From Notamacropus eugenii (Eukaryota; Chordata; Mammalia; Diprotodontia; Macropodidae): a stretch of 64,000 nucleotides of DNA. Of this stretch, positions 23,395-34,800 are shown piece after piece. The first letter of the stretch is position 1; the number at the start of each line of letters is the position of its first letter. Location: positions 229,437,136 to 229,501,135 of the forward strand of contig NC_092875.1 of NCBI RefSeq assembly GCF_028372415.1, written 5' to 3'. The notes below the pieces were generated by a model. It had not been told where the DNA came from, did no database searches, and worked only from the letters and a program-made list of their open reading frames with translations. Both the position numbers and the translations under genes were made by a program.

Positions 23395-24100
23395 TGCTTG
23401 CTATGTGCCACTTTATTCTGTCCCTTATCAACTCAAGTCTTGATTACTACAACAGCCTGCTGGTGGATCTGCCTCAAGGCTCTCCCTACTTCATTCCATT
23501 TTCCACTCAGCTGCTAACATGATTTTCCTAAAACACAAGTCTGATCTCATCACTCTCCTATTCAATAAACTCCAGTAGCTCCCTGTTGCCTCCAGAATCA
23601 AATTCAAAAAGCTCTATTTGGCATTCAAAACCCTTCATAATCTAGCCCTCCCCCCCCATACCCTTCCAGTCTCCTTACACCTTGTTCTCCTTTGATCCAA
23701 TGACACTGGCCTCCTGGCTGTTCCATAAACAAGACACTTCATCTCTCAGCTCTGAACATTCTCTCTGGCTATCATCTGGTTGTCCCCCATGCCTAGAATG
23801 TTTTCTCTCTTCCACTCTGACTTCTGATCTCCTTGGTTTCCTTTAAGTCCCAGACAAAAACTCACCTTCTACAGGAAACCTTCCCTAATACCTCTTAATT
23901 CCAGTGCTTTCTCTCTGTTAATTATTTCCTGTTAATCCTATACATAGCTTGCTTTGTTTATATTTGTTTGCATGTTGTCTCCCCCATTAGATTATAAACT
24001 CCTTTGAGGACAGGAACTATCTTTTGCCTCTTTTTGTATTCCCAGGATTTAGCACATTGCCTGGTACATAGTAAGCTCTTCATAAATGTTAATTGAATTG
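23395..24100 (+). mobile_element. L2 LINE, 3' end
   Basis: The plus strand keeps the L2 order: a DYYNSLL-like reverse-transcriptase tail near 23445, a block near cattctctctggctatc, then ccttctacaggaaaccttccc, a tgtctcccccattagattataaactcctttgaggacagg block, atttagcacattgcctggtacatagtaagc and the repeating aattgaattgaatt tail. This is the standard 3' end of L2. The coding part is broken by many stops. Confidence 0.85.
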
Positions 24101-24179
24101 AATTTTTATAAATATTTATAAAGCACATTTTTAAAATATTGTTTTTATATAAAAATATTTTAAAATTTTACAAATATTA

Positions 24180-24362
24180 TCTTATTTGAACCTCACAACA
24201 ACCCTACAAGTTGGGTACTATCATACCCTCATTTTACAGTTGAAGAAACTGAGGCAAAGAGAGGTTTACCGAGGATCACACAACTATTGTCTGAGACTAG
24301 ATTTGAATTCAGTTCTTCCTGACTCCAGGGCCACTGCTCCATCCGCTATGCTATCTAGCTGC
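24180..24362 (-). repeat. MIR/Ther-type SINE, reverse orientation
   Basis: On the plus strand the order is cctcacaacaaccctacaagt, ttacagttgaagaaactgaggcaaagag, tttgaattcagttcttcctgactccagg, then gctatctagctgc. It is the reverse complement of a CORE-SINE, with the tRNA-like head at the high-coordinate end. Confidence 0.8.
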
Positions 24363-24500
24363 TTCAAGGCTTCTTCAAGATTTAACTCAGGTCTTACTTC
24401 TTCTGTGAAGTGTTCCCTGATCCCTCAAATTATTAATATTCTTTCTCTTCTCAAATTATCTTGCTTTTTATCTAGATGTATACATGTTGTATACTCCTAG
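24362..24500 (+). mobile_element. L2 3'-end scrap
   Basis: A tcaagatttaactcaggtcttacttcttctgtgaag block followed by gttccctgatccc resembles the L2 stretch at 23850-23890 (tccctaatacc after ccttctacagg). It is short and starts directly at the MIR boundary. Confidence 0.45.
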
Positions 24501-24989
24501 GATTGAATCCAAATGTTGAATGGGAAAAGTCATATTAAATTGTATGCTTCCTGTCATTTCCCTGAGATTTTCATGTGTAGCACTTGGGATATTCTCCCTC
24601 TTACAGCGAGATCCCCAGAAAAGCTTGTTCAGGTTTGATACTCAGAGGGTCCACATCCAAAAAAAAGTACAGTTCAGAAACCTCCATCAATGCATTTACT
24701 TTTAGTAATCTTGAACATATAATTCAAGTCAAAAGCATTTAACAAGATTGCAGTTTTTAAAAAAAGTGATGGAATTATTTCCCCCATAAACATGAGATTT
24801 ACTCTACCACAAGTATATACACAATCAGTGAAAAGAATGAATATGTCTAAGAAATGCATATGGAGAGGAATATAAATAAGTAATATGTAGCCAATGTACA
24901 TGTTTGGAGGGACGACTTAGGCCTCTGATCCTGCAGGGCTAAACAACCAAATGAGTCTATGACCGTACTCTCTTAGGACACTATTCTGT

Positions 24990-25440
24990 TATACAACTCT
25001 GGTACACTTAAGGTTTAAATTGCATCCAATTCTAGAACTAGCTGCTAAAATTCTCTAGCAAACTTGCTGATGTAACATAGTTAAAATGCCACCTTCTTAA
25101 CCCTGAGTAGACATTCCTGGTTAATTTTTAAGGGCTCCCTCCTTTCTGCTTCTGATCCTTGTTTCCTGACCCCCATTGCTCTTCTGGCAATGTGACAAAT
25201 CCCAGAGCTGGCCTTTTGTCTGAAATCCTTTTGTAGACCTGGACTCTAATGGTCTCTATGCCTTCAGTCAAAGAGTATATCCCACCACTTGTCCAGGTTT
25301 TACTGTAATGTGGTTGGGGCAAGGAAGTATATATATGACTCTATCTCTGACCACATCTTTTCATACGCTCCTATGCTGCACTTGGCTATGATTATTGATA
25401 AAGCATTCTGACCTTTCCTAGTATCTAAGCATTCACCCAA
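24990..25440 (+). mobile_element. Possible LTR with TATA-like and poly(A)-like motifs
   Basis: A gtatatatatgac TATA-like motif near 25328 is followed about 70 bp later by ttgataaagcattctgacc near 25397, the spacing and style of an LTR promoter and R-region end. No ends, partner or coding remnants are seen, so this is tentative. Confidence 0.3.
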
Positions 25441-25869
25441 ATTGTTGCCTAAATTTTCATGGCAAGGAGCCCCTGATGTCTTCTAGTGACTTCATGGTTC
25501 TGCTCTCATTGGACCAGCTTCTCCATCATCTTGCATTGTAGGTCACACGATCTCTGCTGGGTGGTGCTCTCACTGATCTCATAGTCACTGTTAGTCTTTG
25601 CTCTGAAGACATGTGTTTGTGAAGCTTTTTGCTGCTTCTAGCTTCTGTTTTTACCTGCAGTCTTTCACTGATATGTTTCTTCTTCCCCATAAAAGAAGTA
25701 TACTCTACCATCTCTCTTTTAGCTCAGAGTCTAGAGGTTTAAACTTCAGCTCTTTTAGTGAATGAGTCAAGTCTTTCATAACCCTGTATAAGACAAGGGA
25801 AAAACCCTTAACCATTTTCACTTCATTAATGGGAGGATACGTCCATTTCCAGAGTTTAGCTGTGTGTGG

Positions 25870-26460
25870 CTTTTATCCCTAAGGGTAGAGTTATTTTGGA
25901 ACATGGAGCATGGAACCAGCTAGGAAGAAATAACAGGCACTCAATTTATCTTTGTACTCTCTGTCTAAAGTTGGTTGGCAGTTCATTTCCCCAGAAAACC
26001 AAATGATTATGATTAGTATAACTGGAGGGGGTGGAGCAAGAGGGGAAAGAGGTGTGTGACTTGTCCAATAGGCCCAGTACTTAAGAGTATTTAGAATACT
26101 ACTACTTGATTGATTCCCCACATTGAATAGGTTGGAACACTTGCTTCCAGGAGTCATGATCAAATGTAATGGACGTGCCTGGGAGAGACTTTGAAGCTTA
26201 TGCAGATTTTCTGTAACTGGTTCCAGTCTGCTGACCATGTTTTGGAGAGGAGCCTTTTGATTGACTCTGGATACAGATTTAGAACTAGAGAGACATTCAA
26301 AAGGCCTTAGTCAGCCTTGGCCTCACCTCCGTTTGGCACACCTTCTCTTCAGCTGACTTCCTCCAGCCAGGAAACATCTTGTGTGAGACAATGCTATAAA
26401 GTGAGTTGCTCTTCAATATAGTTCTTTGACTACCTTGGCATTTTTTCTTTTGCTTTAGGT
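25870..26460 (+). repeat. LTR-like repeat family, copy 1
   Basis: Shared features with 40270-40910 include a ccagtacttaagagtattta stretch, an ordered gttccagtctgctgaccatgttttggagaggag stretch (compare ggtctgcttaccatatgatggggaaaggag), and a downstream tagaact...aaaaggcc segment. Its reverse complement also resembles 51630-51760. Three dispersed copies with a TATA-containing member suggest an LTR family, which I cannot name. Confidence 0.4.
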
Positions 26461-27061
26461 AAAAGAGCTAAATTGGACACTATGTTCCTATGAGTTTCAA
26501 AAGTTCAGAAAAGAATGTTGTCTGGTGGTCCAGGAATTGAATCTATGCCAGGTTTTGTTGCCAGCTCAGCATCAATGGATGGAGTAGTGACCTTCAGGAG
26601 ACAGTGCATCTGGAGCTAAGACAAGGATTCATCTGACAGCTATGCCACATTTAGATATGAAATTAGTGAGATCAGTGCTATATAGAAACTGACTTACATC
26701 TGAGCCCAGACCAAGGTGGCATAAGAGAAAGTACGTTCTTCAAGGTACCAGGGAGCAATGTTTATACTTTCGTTCTTATTGTTTTTTCTAAATATAAATA
26801 TCCTTTCTCAAAAGCTTATTGACATAACTGGTTAAAAGAAACTGGTGTGTTAATCATTGGTGGCTCACATTGGGGGCTCAGGCTGACAGTTTTAGGGAAG
26901 AGATACCCTAACCCCTCAGAGATATCCCTTGATCTTTGAGGGGAAGATGTACCTAGCCTCTCCAATCATCCAGAGACTATATTTAATACATTAGAAATTC
27001 ATTTTATTTCCCATTTAACCTCTCAATGTGAATTCTGTATACTCATACCATTTCTCAGATG

Positions 27062-27092
27062 CCCCCCCCCCCCCCACACACACACACACACA
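27062..27092 (+). repeat. Poly-C followed by (CA)n microsatellite
   Basis: A run of C (27062-27076) passes directly into CACACA repeats to about 27092. Confidence 0.95.
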
Positions 27093-27309
27093 AATTTTAT
27101 AAAATCTGTAGGGGATCAGGCCCAAGGGGTTTTTCTCAATCCCTCAAGTTCCTCCAGTCTTCTATTCAAATGAAAGTGAATAGGGTAGGAAACTCAAGTG
27201 GATCTATGTTGAGGCATTGCCTTCTATCTCTGTCCAGAACATATGACTAAATAGCATCTGTAAAGGAAGTGGTGAATACCAGAGCCTGCAGGGTGTCATG
27301 TTGTCTAGG

Positions 27310-28560
27310 ACAGGCCACGCTAAATGAACCTTTTTCCTTTTTTGACATGGTGACTAAACTAACAGATCAGAGAAAGGCTATAGATACAGCTTACTTGACT
27401 AACAGATCAGAGAAAGGCTATAGACATAGCTTACTTGAGTTTTTTCAGTAAGAAAACCTTAAGTTTTAGAAAAAACATTTGATAAAGTATATCATAATAT
27501 TCTTGCACAGAAGATGGAAAGAGGAATTGGATGATACAGTTAGATGGATTTGTAATTGGTTGAATGGTCAGATTCGAAGAATAGACTTAATGGCTCACAT
27601 CAGTTTGGCAGGAAATCCCCAGGGGAGTGTCCCAAGGTCTTGTGTTTAGAGTTATGATATTTAACACTTTTTATAAGTGTATTGAAGAAAAACATAGGCA
27701 TCATGTTCATCAGTTTGCAGATAACACAAAACTGAGAGGGTTAGTAACTCACTGGATGACAACAGAGTAAGGATACAAAAAGATCTTGACAGGCTAGAAT
27801 ATTGGGATCAATATAATAAGAGGAAATTCAATATAGATAAATGCAAAATATTAGATTTGAGTCCAAAAGAAATCACCTTTACAGTTACAAGATGAGAGGC
27901 TTAGATAGTGATTTTTCTGGAAAAAAAGAGCTAGGGGGTGGTGGTGGATTAATGGACTTTAAAGTCTAAATGCAATCTTGGGCTGCATCAAGAGAGAAAT
28001 AATTTCCAGGAATAATTAGATAATGTTCTTTGCATATCCTCCCCAGGTCAGATGAGATCTGGAGCATCATGTTCAGTACTGGTTTCCACAGTTTAAGGAG
28101 GTCATCACTAAGATGGAGGGTGTCCAAAGGAGGATGAACCAGTATGGTGAATTGCCTTTAATCCATGCCAAATAAGAATACATTGAAGAAGACAGAGAAG
28201 AGTAAATTCAGGAGAGAAGGGACATAATAGCTTTCCTCAAGTATTTGAAGGCTTATCATATGGAAAAGTGATTAGATTTTATCTCTTTGGTCCTAAAGGG
28301 TAAAACTTGGTGCAATACAGTTGCAAAAGGATGAATTTGGGTTAATGACAATAAAATGTAGCAATTAGAAATGTTTAAAAGTGAAATGGGTTGACTTTGA
28401 GGAGTTGTTGGTTTCCCTCTTATTAGGTTTTTGAGGTTAGATCATTGAGCCCTAACTAGATAGTCACCAATTGAATATATTTTAGTTCTCTGATGACTCT
28501 TTTGGGAGTATGAAGTGGATAAGATGGAGCCGGAAGTTTCTTCCAGCACTGAAATTCTGT
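27310..28560 (+). mobile_element. L3 (CR1-clade) LINE, reverse transcriptase 3' half
   Basis: The plus strand keeps blocks of a CR1-type reverse transcriptase: a decayed KAID..YL stretch, a WICNWLNGQ block, NPQGSVP (from the PQGSVLGP box), and QFADNTKL at 27711-27731, where the second catalytic aspartate of FADD reads N. The 3' part follows the L3 order (gtactggtttccacagttt, then agatggagggtgtccaaagg, gcctttaatcc, ctttcctcaagtatttgaagg, ending cagcactgaaattctgtga). A 40-bp tandem duplication lies at 27358-27437. Confidence 0.82.
27358..27437 (+). repeat. 40-bp tandem duplication inside L3
   Basis: 27358-27397 and 27398-27437 are nearly identical; they differ only near their ends (tagatacagc against tagacatagc). 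Other members of the family carry one copy of this reverse-transcriptase segment, so it is a local duplication. Confidence 0.92.
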
Positions 28561-28631
28561 GAAATTTCTACCTTTATTATGTTTTTGCACCTGACAAGTC
28601 TTCCTGGCTTTGAGCTGTTCTACAAATGTAA

Positions 28632-28985
28632 AACCTTCCTCTTCCTCTTCTTGTTTGTCCCTCTTTCTAGAAAAGAACCAATGACATCAGGAAGATGATG
28701 TCATGACTTTCAAGTGAATTTGATTTAAGTCAGGGCAGGGCTGTGCAAAGTCACTAGCCTCACTCTCTCCTCGAGAGCCACCAGGGTCCAGTGGCAAGAT
28801 ATAAGATCAGGACGACTGGAGATGGCCCCAGATGCAGTGGGAGACCTTGATCTTTTTAAGCTAAGGTCTTTCCCAGGTCACAGTTTGTCTCTGGCAATGC
28901 CCATTCAGTGATTAAAGCTAGGTAAGAAGTGAAGCAAAAAATGACCTCCTTAAACTAGTTTTAAAAAATCATTTTGGAAGGGTTT
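28632..28985 (-). repeat. RTE-tailed interspersed repeat, copy C
   Basis: The reverse complement matches copies B and E: an atcactgaatgggc-like block, ggtctcccactgcatctggggccatctccag, then the aagtcatgacatcatcttcctgatgtcattggttc tail. The plus strand shows the tail first. The last part, 28925-28985, resembles the further 5' region of the same family and is weaker. Confidence 0.6.
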
Positions 28986-28989
28986 CTGG

Positions 28990-30745
28990 CTGAAAACCTA
29001 GATCTTTCCAGACAATATGATGTCCTGGTTTTGATTCTGGTCTATGTCTATCTGTGCTAGGTTTGGTTCTCTTAATGTTATATGGAAAAATGCTTCAGGA
29101 CAAAATTATGTTAATCTATTGAACTCTCAGATTTTGCACAGTGCTGGTGGAATGAGTGGGTAGAAAGTATGCTAATGTGAGCCTCTTGTTTTATAGTTTC
29201 TAATGTGGATAGAGGAGTCCCAGTTTCCGTCCTTTCAAACCACGTACGTCACTCGCTGCTGATTCAGTTCCTTGGGGTTGGCTTGAATCAGGATACTCCT
29301 AAGTACAGTAAGTATAGTCCTGGGCCACAAGAGAATAATTTGCCAGACAATTATTAAGCGTTTTCCGAAAGTGATGTTGCTTTGCAAAATGTGTTTTAAA
29401 ATAAATTGAATGTGCACTTCCATTTAAGCATGGAGAGAGGTATATCATTTGGTTTCACTTAACAATGATTTAGATGGTGGTAAGAAGAGCAAATAAATTC
29501 CAATTAAGTTATTGATTTCTACTATAATAAATGAGAACTACAAAGAGGATAAATGAGATATTTTTTTCCCATCAGAATGACTAAATTTTAATTCTTAGAA
29601 AGTGGTATGGAAAAATGAGGTCTTTTTAAACAAACTGCAATGACTACAATGATAGGGGCATTATTGTTTTACAGTATTTGTAACGTACAGAGCTCTTCAT
29701 GACATAATTATGATATGGTCACTTTTCTAAGGGACAATGACAAATTAATGGATTTCTTAAGCACTGCTCATATTCCTTCCAGTTCAGTACTGTGATCTGA
29801 TGGATGTTTTCCAGGCAACTTATAAAATTTGTTAAGAATTACTCAAGATTCATTGAGCAATCTATAGTAACAATGAGGTTCAGTTAGAAAAGAAATCCTG
29901 TCCACACACATTCCATTCAATTCATCAGCAGCCTGAGAGCATTCTTCACACTTGACTAGTTTTAATGTGGATATTCCATAGGATTTCATGCAGGGAAAAA
30001 TCTTAATTTAGTCAGGAAGGAGCAAGCCTTCTAATCCAAAAACATGCAAGTCCATTTCTGCAAATTTGCTTCCTAGTATACTGAATGTGTGTTGACCAGA
30101 ATGATTATTTCATTCGTGTCAAGGGGAAAGAGAGCAGTTTCAAGAGAAGGAGACATCTCACAGATTCAATATTCCCACTTCTGGCCATGCTAAAGGCAAT
30201 TACCATTAAGGTTTCTTACAATTCACTACACCCAGGTTGGTGGTGAGGAAAGATTTATGAACCAGGCTAAAAGGTATCTTGGCAAACATAAAACATATGT
30301 TGAAATCATAATAAAGTAGGGAAACTCAGGGCAAGGTATCCTCTTTTCCCCTAAATTATCAATCACTTGTCATTGCTTTCCAGGCTTCACTCCAAATGTC
30401 CTCTACCATGTCCCAGCTCTTCATTCTAAAGCCTAACTCCAACCTTGGAATTCTATACTGTAAAGACTCTCCTTTATGAGGTTTCTCCTCTGATTGGATG
30501 ACTCCTCCTCAGAATCTCCATTTAAGGAGGGCAACTGAGCCAGCTATGTCTCATATTTCTTTGGGTTGCACTCTACCATGAACCCTTCTTTTACCCCCCC
30601 ATTCTCCAAACAAAAGAGTAAAGAGAAATGCATGACAGAATAGGTAGGATTCAGGAGAGGATATTTAGCCTCAAGTGGAGAAGACCCTAATGTAGGCTTG
30701 CGTCTAAAACCAAGAAGGATATACAGACATTCCAAATCTGGATTG
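28990..30745. other. Low-repeat stretch with no recognised gene
   Basis: I recognised no repeat, exon or RNA gene across this stretch of about 1.75 kb, the longest such interval in the first half of the window. Open frames here are short and show no family resemblance. Confidence 0.4.
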
Positions 30746-30749
30746 ATCC

Positions 30750-31815
30750 TTACGGGCATCACCTCCCATGGATTTAACTATCATCTCTATGCTGATGATT
30801 TTCAAATCTACCTTTCCTGCCACAGTCTCTTTGTTGACTGTCAATCTTGAATCTCTAATTGCCTTTCAGGCATCTAAAACTAGATATCCACTAGACATCT
30901 TAAATTCAAAATGTCCAAAACAGTACTCATCATTTTTCCCCAACTTCTATTTCCCTCCCCACAACTTTCCATAGTACTGTAGAGGGCAACACCATCTTCC
31001 CAGTCCCTAAGGCTTGCAACCCTCACTGCATCTCATCTTCCATATCTAAGCACTTGCCAAAACCTGTACCTTTGCAATCTCTCCAATATGCCCCCTTCCC
31101 TCCTCTGATACTGCTCCCATTCTGGTGCAGGCTCTCATCACCTCATACCTTGATTATTGCAAAAGCCTGCTGATGGGTCTACTTGCCTCAAGTCTCTTCA
31201 CATTCCAATCCATCCTCCTTTCAGCCACTAAAATGATTTTCTTGAAGCAAGAGTCTTACTATGTCACATGCACCTCCACAATAAATTCCAGTGGCTTCCT
31301 ATTGCTTTCAGGAGCAATACAGAATACTCTGGTTGGTATTTAAAACCCTTCAAAACCTAGCCCCCTCCTACCTTTCCAGTTTTCTTACCCCTTACTCTTC
31401 AGCATATGCTCTTGGATCCAGTGACATAGGCCGTCTGGTTATTCCAAGAATAAGATACTCCATCTCTCTGTTGTGAATATTCTCTCTGACTGTCCTCAAT
31501 ACCTGGGACACTCTTCCCTTCCTCCACTCCACCTACTTACCTCCCTGGATTCCTCTAAGTCCCAGCTAAAATTCCACCTCATTACAGGAAGCCTTCCCTC
31601 AGCCCCTTTTAATACCAGTGGCTTCCGTCTGTCAATTATTCCCTATCATTCCTATATAGAGCTTGCTTTTTCTATATTTGTTTATAATTTTATTATAATC
31701 TCCTTAAGGGCAGAGACTGTCTTTTGCCTCTTTTTGTATCCCCGGCAATAAATACAGTGCCTGGTACATAATAAGCTTTTAATAAATGTTGATTGATTGG
31801 TTGATTGATTTTGCA
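30750..31815 (+). mobile_element. L2 LINE, reverse transcriptase and 3' end
   Basis: The element opens at a reverse-transcriptase stretch with an intact YADD box (30788-30799), continues with decayed coding sequence and a LDYCKSLLMGL block near 31150, and ends with the L2 3' UTR order (cattacaggaagccttccc, ccttaagggcagagactgtcttttgcctc, agtgcctggtacataataagc, then ttgattgattgg). It overlaps in content with the shorter L2 at 23395 but extends further 5'. Frames are broken by stops. Confidence 0.86.
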
Positions 31816-31924
31816 CCCAGAAAATCCCTGGGTGCATCAGAGTATTAATAAAAACTCATTTTATACAGCACTTTAAGGTTTTTATAATACTTTCTTCACA
31901 GTCTGTATAGTATTCCATTTGGGG

Positions 31925-32930
31925 ATGGGTCTAATTATTAGGAAGTTATTCCTAACATCAATGCTACATTTGTTTCTCTTTAAATTCTGCCTATTGCTGC
32001 TAGTTTTGCCTTCTGGGGCAGAATAAAACTAATTTTCCATGTGAAAATCCTTCAGATATCTGAATACAATTGTTGTGTCTACTCCCCTAGATCTTTTCCA
32101 CTTGAGGCTAAATATTCTCCACACCTTTAACAATTCCAGACATCTCCAGCTGTGCTGTCTTCACTTAGATCATCACCTCCATTCCCTCTCCAGTAAAAAA
32201 TTGTATAGTTTTGGTCTTATTGTGATTGGTCTCAGGCCTCTTTAAGCACATCACTAGTCATTCCATCGTGGTTGTCTGCTCCCACCCCTTTACAGTTCCC
32301 CTTTATGTATTGTCTCCTTTGTATCCTTAGCCCTTAGCACATAGTAAGCATTTAATAAATGCTTTATCTATCTACCCATCCATCAATTATCTTTCTATAT
32401 GTCTTCCTACTTTTCTATCTATCATATAATATGACCTCAAGGCCCTCTGTCATCCTGATTGCCTTTCTAGTTTATCAATGTCTTTCCCAAATGTGGTGCC
32501 CAAACTTGAACATAATTCTCCAGCCTCAGCAGATTATAGTAGAACTGCCACTAACCAAATCCTGAAGCTGATTCTTCTCTTAGAACAGTCTAATATCACA
32601 TTGGTTGTTTTGGCTATCACATTAAACTGTTGACTTATCAAGCTTGCAGTAATAACTAAAGGGCCCACATGTTTTCCCCCCTGTTAAGTCACATCTCCCA
32701 CATCTTATTCTATAGAAATTAACTTCTCTAATGTTGGTGTAAGACTATGCAATTATCCCTATCGAATTTCCTCCAATTATATTTGACTAATTGTCCTCAG
32801 TTGTCAATATCTGTTTGCATCTTGACTCTATCATTCAGGTGGTCAGCTAGATCAACCTGAAAATTTGAAAAGTATGCCATCTGTGTATTTAAGTTATTGA
32901 TGAGAATATCAAACAGCAAAAAGTCAATGA
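31925..32930 (-). mobile_element. L3 (CR1-clade) LINE, reverse orientation, split
   Basis: 31925-32110 and 32430-32930 are the reverse complement of consecutive L3 3' segments (the plus strand shows ccttctggggcagaataaaac, later ttatcaatgtctttcccaaatgtggtgccca, then caagcttgcagtaa, ttgcatcttgactctatcattcaggtggtcagcta, and ttattgatgagaatatcaaacagc). The gap at 32111-32429 is an L2-like 3' scrap (ttagcacatagtaagcatttaataaatgc) plus a (TCTA)n-like run. Confidence 0.78.
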
Positions 32931-33251
32931 AAGGTTGCTGAGACAATTTACTAGAGACTAAAACTGAAATAAGCAAGAGAACAGCCAGGAATTTTCCTCA
33001 GGCCTTCTAGAAAGTGTCCTTCTTCCCAATTGCCAACCCCTACCTCCATTGAACAGCCTGCTATCACCCTACCATAGTTTATAACATACATGATCATTTG
33101 CCCACTAAGGCAACTTTTCTCCAGATACTCTGGCTGTTTTGGCAACCTACCATCATGTGGCTGAAATGTTTGAGATTAATGGAAGGGATATGATGGGGAT
33201 CTGCAGAGAAGATTGCTACTGATACTATGTCCTACCCTCTTTAGTAAACTC

Positions 33252-33286
33252 ATGCGCGCGCGCGCACACACACACACACACACACA
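33252..33286 (+). repeat. (GC)n(AC)n microsatellite
   Basis: A run tgcgcgcgcgcg passes into acacacac up to about 33286. The CG-repeat part is notable in such CpG-poor DNA and can favour Z-DNA. Confidence 0.95.
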
Positions 33287-33894
33287 TTCATTGTCTCTGG
33301 CCCTGGAACTCCAAGTTATGGTTCTTGTTGCTGGGTTCTGAACTTATTAGGAGAGCAAAACTACCAGAACTACCCACTTCCAAATGACTTGTTTAAATTT
33401 TTTTAAAGACTCAAAAATGAAAAAAAGAATAGTTTAAATAAAATGAAGAAATACTATATATTAAGAAAAATGAGAGAAGAAATGATCAAATAAAACTGAG
33501 AAATAAGAAGTATCAACATAAGCACTAGAAATGAAACTAGAATTTTCTCAGGACATAGAAAAAAGAATATGAATACACTGAAAGCATTGAAGGAAGAAAT
33601 ATAATCACAAACATACATATATTACATGTACACGTGTGTGTGTGTGTGGTGTGTGTCTGTATCACTGCATGAACTTTAAAAAAAGGTGACAAAAATCTCA
33701 GGATAAGATGGTGATGAAATGCAACATTTTAGTAACATCTATGGAAAACATATACAAATGGTTGTTGAAACAACAACAACAAAATTATTTCCCTGGAAGA
33801 CACAATGACATAAAGAAACAAGAAAATTTTTAAAAAAATACAATAAACCAAAAAAAACTTCATAAGAGAAAAAAATGGACACTATTAACTAACA

Positions 33895-33985
33895 ATCAGT
33901 AAGTATCAAACACTCTAGGTGCTAAGAAATACAAAGACAAAAATAAAACAGTCCCTGTCACAAAGGAGCTAACATTTTATCAGAG
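33895..33985 (+). repeat. Unclassified repeat family R, first part
   Basis: A short segment with gtaagtatcaaacactctaggtgctaag, acagtccctgtcacaaaggagctaacattttatcagag follows the block order of family R at 8660 and 21815. Confidence 0.45.
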
Positions 33986-34259
33986 GAAACATCTACATGT
34001 GTAAATCTATACAAAATATATATAAGGCTGACTAATGTAAACTTGGATATACCTGGTCCCAGAAAGGAGATGGAAAAATGTACCTCCCTCCTCTCATCGA
34101 AGATACAGGGAGTATTGTATATGCTATCAGGCATGGTCTATATATTTGCTCACTTTACTGAACTATTAAAAAAAAACAACTTTGTTACAAGAAAAGGGGA
34201 GAGATAGAGATAGAATTGTATATTTGTAAGTAGATGTAATATAGAAGCAAAAGACATCA

Positions 34260-34800
34260 GTAACACTTTAAAATTATTTATGTATTTATTAATTTTAATA
34301 AATAAAAATTTATATTCTCTCCCCATTTCCTCCCACATTGAAAAAGATAAAAAGGAAAAAGGAAACCCTTATAAAATGTGCATAGTTAAGCAAAAAAAAA
34401 ATCTGCAATGTAAAAATGTATATCTCATTCTATGTGTCAAATCCATCACCTCTCTGGTAGGAGGTGGGTGGCATTCTTCATTCTCAGTCTTCTGGAATAG
34501 TGGTTAGTCATTGCATTGATTGGCATTTTTAAGTCTTTCAAAACTGTCTTTGCAATGCCATTAATATATAAATTCTTCTCCTAGTTCTGCTCACTTTATT
34601 CTGTATTAGTTCATATAAGCCTTCCCAGGTGAAATCAGTCATTTACCAATTAGGAAATAGTTATTTTTCTCACATATTTGAATCAGTTCCTTATTTATCT
34701 TGGAAACAAGACCTTTATTGGAGAAACTCTCTGCAAATTTTTTTCAGCAAGGTATTTCTCTCATAATCTTAGCTGCATTCAACCTACATCCTCTTCTTTA
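34260..34800 (-). mobile_element. L1 3' UTR and ORF2 end, reverse orientation
   Basis: 34300-34530 is a 3' UTR whose blocks (attctctccccatttcc, aaggaaaaaggaaaccctt, aaatccatcacctctctggtaggaggt, tcttctggaatagtggttagtcattgc) recur in 34810-35060. 34580-34800 continues as antisense ORF2 end (ctagttctgctcactttattctg, atttgaatcagttccttatt, tggaaacaagacctttattgg). It is a decayed antisense L1. Confidence 0.65.

Noticed and set aside
23395..24100. Possible host exons from short plus-strand frames
   Set aside because: The whole stretch follows the L2 3' end order with many stops.
24990..25740. Possible unique promoter or exon
   Set aside because: A TATA-like motif and a poly(A)-like motif lie close together as in an LTR, and no splice-bounded coding segment is visible.
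25891..26238. A 115-codon open frame on the reverse strand
   Set aside because: It lies within the LTR-like repeat family, and the related copies at 40.6 and 51.7 kb do not keep the same frame.
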